Assembly (NCBI GenBank): GCA_002402965.1
Contig: DHGW01000071.1
Coordinates: 23,006-31,948 of the forward strand
Length of the DNA stretch: 8,943 nt
From: Bacteroidales bacterium UBA4788
GTDB lineage: Bacteria; Bacteroidota; Bacteroidia; Bacteroidales; VadinHA17
Reading direction: 5' to 3'
Under the pieces are notes generated by a model. That model had not been told where the DNA came from. It did no database searches and saw only the letters and a program-made list of their open reading frames with translations. Both the position numbers and the translations under genes were made by a program. Shown here one piece after another: positions 6,639-8,943 of this stretch; position 1 is the stretch's first letter, and each line of letters starts with the position of its first letter.

Positions 6639-7473
6639 TCCCGATCTCCGGTCATTTATAGTCAATGCCTTTGCCGAGGATACCGGCGGAGGTGATCACA
6701 GTTCACTTGCATCCATCCCGGCAGACGCGGCAGGACGAGCCAGGCTCCTGGTAAAGGAGAATGGCATAATTTCAGGATTACGCGTGGCATACGAAGTCTT
6801 CAGCATCGCGGACCCCACACTCAAAACGGAAGTATTACTGCATGACGGTGACAGGGTGAAGTACGGCGACATCGCCCTCACCGTGGCCGGAAGGGTTCAG
6901 CCGATCCTGCGGGCTGAGAGGATCGTACTCAATATAATGCAAAGGATGAGCGGCATCGCCACAGCCACAGCCCAATACACGGAACTTGTCAGTGACACCC
7001 GGGCACGCATAACTGACACCCGGAAGACCACCCCGGGAATGCGGGCACTGGAGAAAGAGGCCGTCCGCACCGGCGGAGGAGTTAACCACCGTATGGGTCT
7101 CTATGACATGATCATGCTTAAGGATAATCACATTGATTATGCAGGAGGAATAGCAGCGGCCATTCAGAGAACAAAGGACTACCTCCGGAGACACTGCCTG
7201 AATCTGAAGATAGAAGTCGAAGCGCGGAATCTTAAAGAGGTGCAGGAGATCCTTGATGCCGGGGGAGCAGACCGCATAATGCTCGACAATTTCAACATCG
7301 CCGACACGAAGGAGGCCGTGGCACTTATCGCCGGCAGAACCGAGACGGAATCATCAGGTGGCATCACCCTTGCAAACGTAAGGGATTATGCCCTCTGCGG
7401 CGTCGATTACATATCAATAGGGGCTCTGACCCATCATATAAAAAGCCTTGACATGAGCCTGAAAGCCTATTGA
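6631..7473 (+). CDS. nadC: Nicotinate-nucleotide diphosphorylase (carboxylating), quinolinate phosphoribosyltransferase
   Basis: NadC converts quinolinate and PRPP to nicotinate mononucleotide, CO2 and pyrophosphate, the step that joins de novo quinolinate synthesis to the common NAD pathway. It is a cytosolic enzyme. The 280-residue length is typical. Visible family motifs are EDTGGGD (16-22), RAERIVLNIMQRMSGIAT (from 94), the substrate-binding TDTRKTTPGMR (128-138), GGGVNHRMGLYDMIMLKDNH (148-167) with H153, R154 and K164, KIEVEARN (193-200), DRIMLDN (214-220), ESSGGI (240-245) and SIGALTH (262-268). The expected conserved basic residues are all present. The ATG at 6631 overlaps the preceding stop by 8 bp, and a TTG at 6619 is a poorer start. 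nadA and nadB are not in the window. Confidence 0.97.
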   Translation: MSDPDLRSFIVNAFAEDTGGGDHSSLASIPADAAGRARLLVKENGIISGLRVAYEVFSIADPTLKTEVLLHDGDRVKYGDIALTVAGRVQPILRAERIVLNIMQRMSGIATATAQYTELVSDTRARITDTRKTTPGMRALEKEAVRTGGGVNHRMGLYDMIMLKDNHIDYAGGIAAAIQRTKDYLRRHCLNLKIEVEARNLKEVQEILDAGGADRIMLDNFNIADTKEAVALIAGRTETESSGGITLANVRDYALCGVDYISIGALTHHIKSLDMSLKAY

Positions 7474-7482
7474 AACCTGTTT

Positions 7483-8400
7483 ATGAGCGCCAGGAAAACG
7501 CTGATCACAAAAACGAACGGACTCAGGAACGCTGTTTTGCCCGGATTTGACGGTGCACCACTTGAACTGGTGGCTAAACTCATTGTCAAGGGGCTCTTCG
7601 GCCGCGGAGTGCTTGTAACCCGCGCCTCATCAATGGCTTTCAATATGCTGATGGCCGTGCTTCCCGCAACAATCTTCCTGTTTACTCTCATACCCTTTGT
7701 GCCTGTTCCGAATTTTCAGGCTGAGCTTGTCAAACTATTCGAGAATTTTCTTCCCGTGGCAGCCTACAGCCTGCTTGAGACCACGATTGTTGATGTTATA
7801 ACCAACAGGAGCGGGACACTACTTGTTGTGATGTTCATTGCAACCGTCATCTTCTCGACCAACGGAATTCATGCACTGATGCACGCATTCAACATGTCGG
7901 CGCACGAATTTGTGAGCCGCTCCTGGCTGCAGCAAAGGAAGATAGCTGTTTTCCTTCTTGTGTTTATCCTGATTATGTTTTCAGCCGCTGCCGGCCTGAT
8001 CATTCTCAACCGTTCGGTGGTGGACAGGCTCGTTAAGATCGGTGTCCTTGAGATGAATCTTGTATTCTATATAGTTATGATTTTCAAATGGATGCTGATC
8101 ATAGTGTTGCTCTTCTTCGCCATTTCAACCCTTTACTACCTTGTCCCGGCCCGGAAGAAGGACTTCCGCTATATCTCCCCCGGCTCAATAGTTGCCACCA
8201 GCCTCTTCATAATCACCTCGCTCGGCTTTTCAGCCTATGTGAATAATTTCGGGCAGTACAACAAGCTTTACGGCTCCATCGGTACCCTGATAATTATCCT
8301 TATCTGGCTTTATCTGAACTCCGTGGCCCTGCTTTTAGGGTTTGAGCTGAACGTCAGCATCAGGGCAGCCACGTACAGCAAGGCGCAGGCAGCAGATTAA
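7483..8400 (+). CDS. YihY/virulence factor BrkB family integral membrane protein
   Basis: The 305-residue protein has about six membrane helices (near 51-72, 110-130, 152-176, 193-217, 233-254 and 263-288) and no signal peptide. Signature stretches of the YihY/BrkB family are visible: RASSMAFNMLMAVLPATIFL near 47-66, YYLVPARKKDF (218-228) followed by PGSIVAT, and the C-terminal YNKLYGSIGTLIIILIWLYL (259-278) with GFELN. The family was once mis-described as ribonuclease BN. Its true role in most bacteria is unknown, and transport across the inner membrane is only a suggestion. The ATG lies 9 bases after the nadC stop, so the two genes are very likely co-transcribed. No clear ribosome-binding sequence precedes it, which is usual for this phylum. 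Confidence 0.92.
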   Translation: MSARKTLITKTNGLRNAVLPGFDGAPLELVAKLIVKGLFGRGVLVTRASSMAFNMLMAVLPATIFLFTLIPFVPVPNFQAELVKLFENFLPVAAYSLLETTIVDVITNRSGTLLVVMFIATVIFSTNGIHALMHAFNMSAHEFVSRSWLQQRKIAVFLLVFILIMFSAAAGLIILNRSVVDRLVKIGVLEMNLVFYIVMIFKWMLIIVLLFFAISTLYYLVPARKKDFRYISPGSIVATSLFIITSLGFSAYVNNFGQYNKLYGSIGTLIIILIWLYLNSVALLLGFELNVSIRAATYSKAQAAD

Positions 8401-8409
8401 GCTCCCCCC

Positions 8410-8422
8410 GGGAAGCTTTCCC
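8410..8422 (+). terminator. Short hairpin after yihY (weak terminator candidate)
   Basis: GGGAA-GCT-TTCCC forms a 5-bp stem with a 3-base loop 10 bases after the yihY stop codon. It is followed by TTATCATG and not by a run of T, so it is a poor intrinsic terminator. Its place between convergent genes is the main support. Confidence 0.3.
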
Positions 8423-8446
8423 TTATCATGATTAAGCTTAGTAATG

Positions 8447-8464
8447 TCTGTATTCTTGCACAGA
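8447..8464 (-). terminator. Short hairpin after the glutamine synthetase gene (weak terminator candidate)
   Basis: TCTGT-N8-ACAGA is a 5-bp dyad beginning 5 bases after the minus-strand stop at 8470. No T-tract follows it on that strand. With the hairpin at 8410-8422 it is the only structure in the 69-bp convergent gap (8401-8469). Confidence 0.2.
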
Positions 8465-8469
8465 ATGCC

Positions 8470-8943
8470 CTATCCGCAGTGCAGGTACTCCTTTACCAGC
8501 TTCGCGATGGCCTCGTTGTTGCCGTAGAGCTCCTCGCTCAGGTTCTGGTCCTTGTAAGACTTCAGCTTCACCGCAAGGCTGTCAATGACACCTGACGGGA
8601 AGATACCGTCCTTCTCAAAATGGCTGCGAAGCTTCAGGAGCGCCTCGGCCGACTCCCAGCAGGAGGCAGGGAGTGACTCCAGCTTTTTCGCTTCAGCCTT
8701 TGTTTTTTCCTTGAATATATTGTAGTTGACATAAAGCCTGTCAGCCATCTCCAGCGCACCGGGCATCTCCAGACCGTGCTGTATTGCCACGGCTATGCCT
8801 GCCATGAGGAGGTAGATATCCGCCGAGCCGTCAGGTGAACGAAGCTCCACTGTCTGCCTTGAGATCCTGTCAGCACTGCCTGACGGCTCTGCGGGATTGG
8901 CATCATGGATCATGTGCGATGCGCCCAGCCACCCCAGGGGAAC
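8470..8943 (-). CDS. Glutamine synthetase family protein, C-terminal part (5' end outside window)
   Basis: The frame is open from the right edge for 157 codons to a TAG at 8472-8470; the start lies outside. The visible part opens with VPLGWLGASH and contains SRQTVELRSPDGSADIY. I align this with the R/K-R-x-E-x-R-x-P-D-x-x-x-N-P-Y segment of class I glutamine synthetase, so E33 and R35 of the visible part would match the catalytic Glu and Arg that position ATP and glutamate. The Asn-Pro of the usual NPY is replaced by Asp-Ile. Next come a helix-rich LLMAGIAVAIQHGLEMP and a C-terminal helical tail with FPSGVIDSLAVKLKSYKDQ, ending in EYLHCG. This form resembles glutamine synthetases of Bacteroidota as I remember them. 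The enzyme would make glutamine from glutamate, ammonia and ATP in the cytosol. The missing N-terminal two-thirds holds the metal-binding residues, so activity cannot be judged. Confidence 0.85.
   Translation of the reverse strand, partial: VPLGWLGASHMIHDANPAEPSGSADRISRQTVELRSPDGSADIYLLMAGIAVAIQHGLEMPGALEMADRLYVNYNIFKEKTKAEAKKLESLPASCWESAEALLKLRSHFEKDGIFPSGVIDSLAVKLKSYKDQNLSEELYGNNEAIAKLVKEYLHCG

Noticed and set aside
6249..6665. Minus-strand open frame of 138 codons opposite the DUF4783-like gene
   Set aside because: The plus-strand gene has a signal peptide, ribosome site, promoter element and coupled neighbour; the antisense frame has none of these.
8401..8469. A small RNA or short gene in the convergent gap
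   Set aside because: Only 69 bases lie between the stops, with two weak hairpins and no promoter element or start codon with a supporting frame.

Overview
The window looks like a chromosomal segment of a Bacteroidota bacterium, probably of the Bacteroidales or a near relative. The evidence is the content and style: a secreted protein with the glycine-rich and Ig/PKD-like modules common in type IX-secreted proteins of this phylum, a DUF4783-like exported protein beside nadC, few clear Shine-Dalgarno sequences, and intergenic matches to the Bacteroidota -7 promoter element TAnnTTTG. No tRNA, rRNA, CRISPR array, insertion sequence or phage gene was seen. Nearly all the DNA is coding.

Layout. 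Positions 1-1835 (minus) hold the N-terminal 611 residues of a large exported surface protein that runs off the left edge. After an 81-bp gap comes a very large membrane sensor histidine kinase (1917-5618, minus), whose start overlaps the end of rlmH (5611-6084, minus). The 152-bp gap at 6085-6236 separates this leftward group from a rightward group: a DUF4783-like small exported protein (6237-6638), nadC (6631-7473) and a YihY/BrkB-family membrane protein (7483-8400). A 69-bp convergent gap then precedes the C-terminal 157 codons of a glutamine synthetase family gene (8470-8943, minus), cut by the right edge.

How the genes fit together. rlmH (23S rRNA methylation) and the kinase are almost certainly co-transcribed, and DUF4783-nadC-yihY form a second tight operon. 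Both leading pairs overlap by exactly 8 bp, which suggests translational coupling. The 6085-6236 gap carries a TAnnTTTG element facing each way, and two short dyads lie between them. The kinase is the most striking gene. It has a predicted 12-helix membrane part with three separate extracytoplasmic segments, then HAMP, HisKA and HATPase domains of the NtrB/NtrY type, and no response regulator is visible in the window. Most other genes are ordinary housekeeping functions. I do not see a clearly new multi-gene system; the kinase and the surface protein deserve the closest look.
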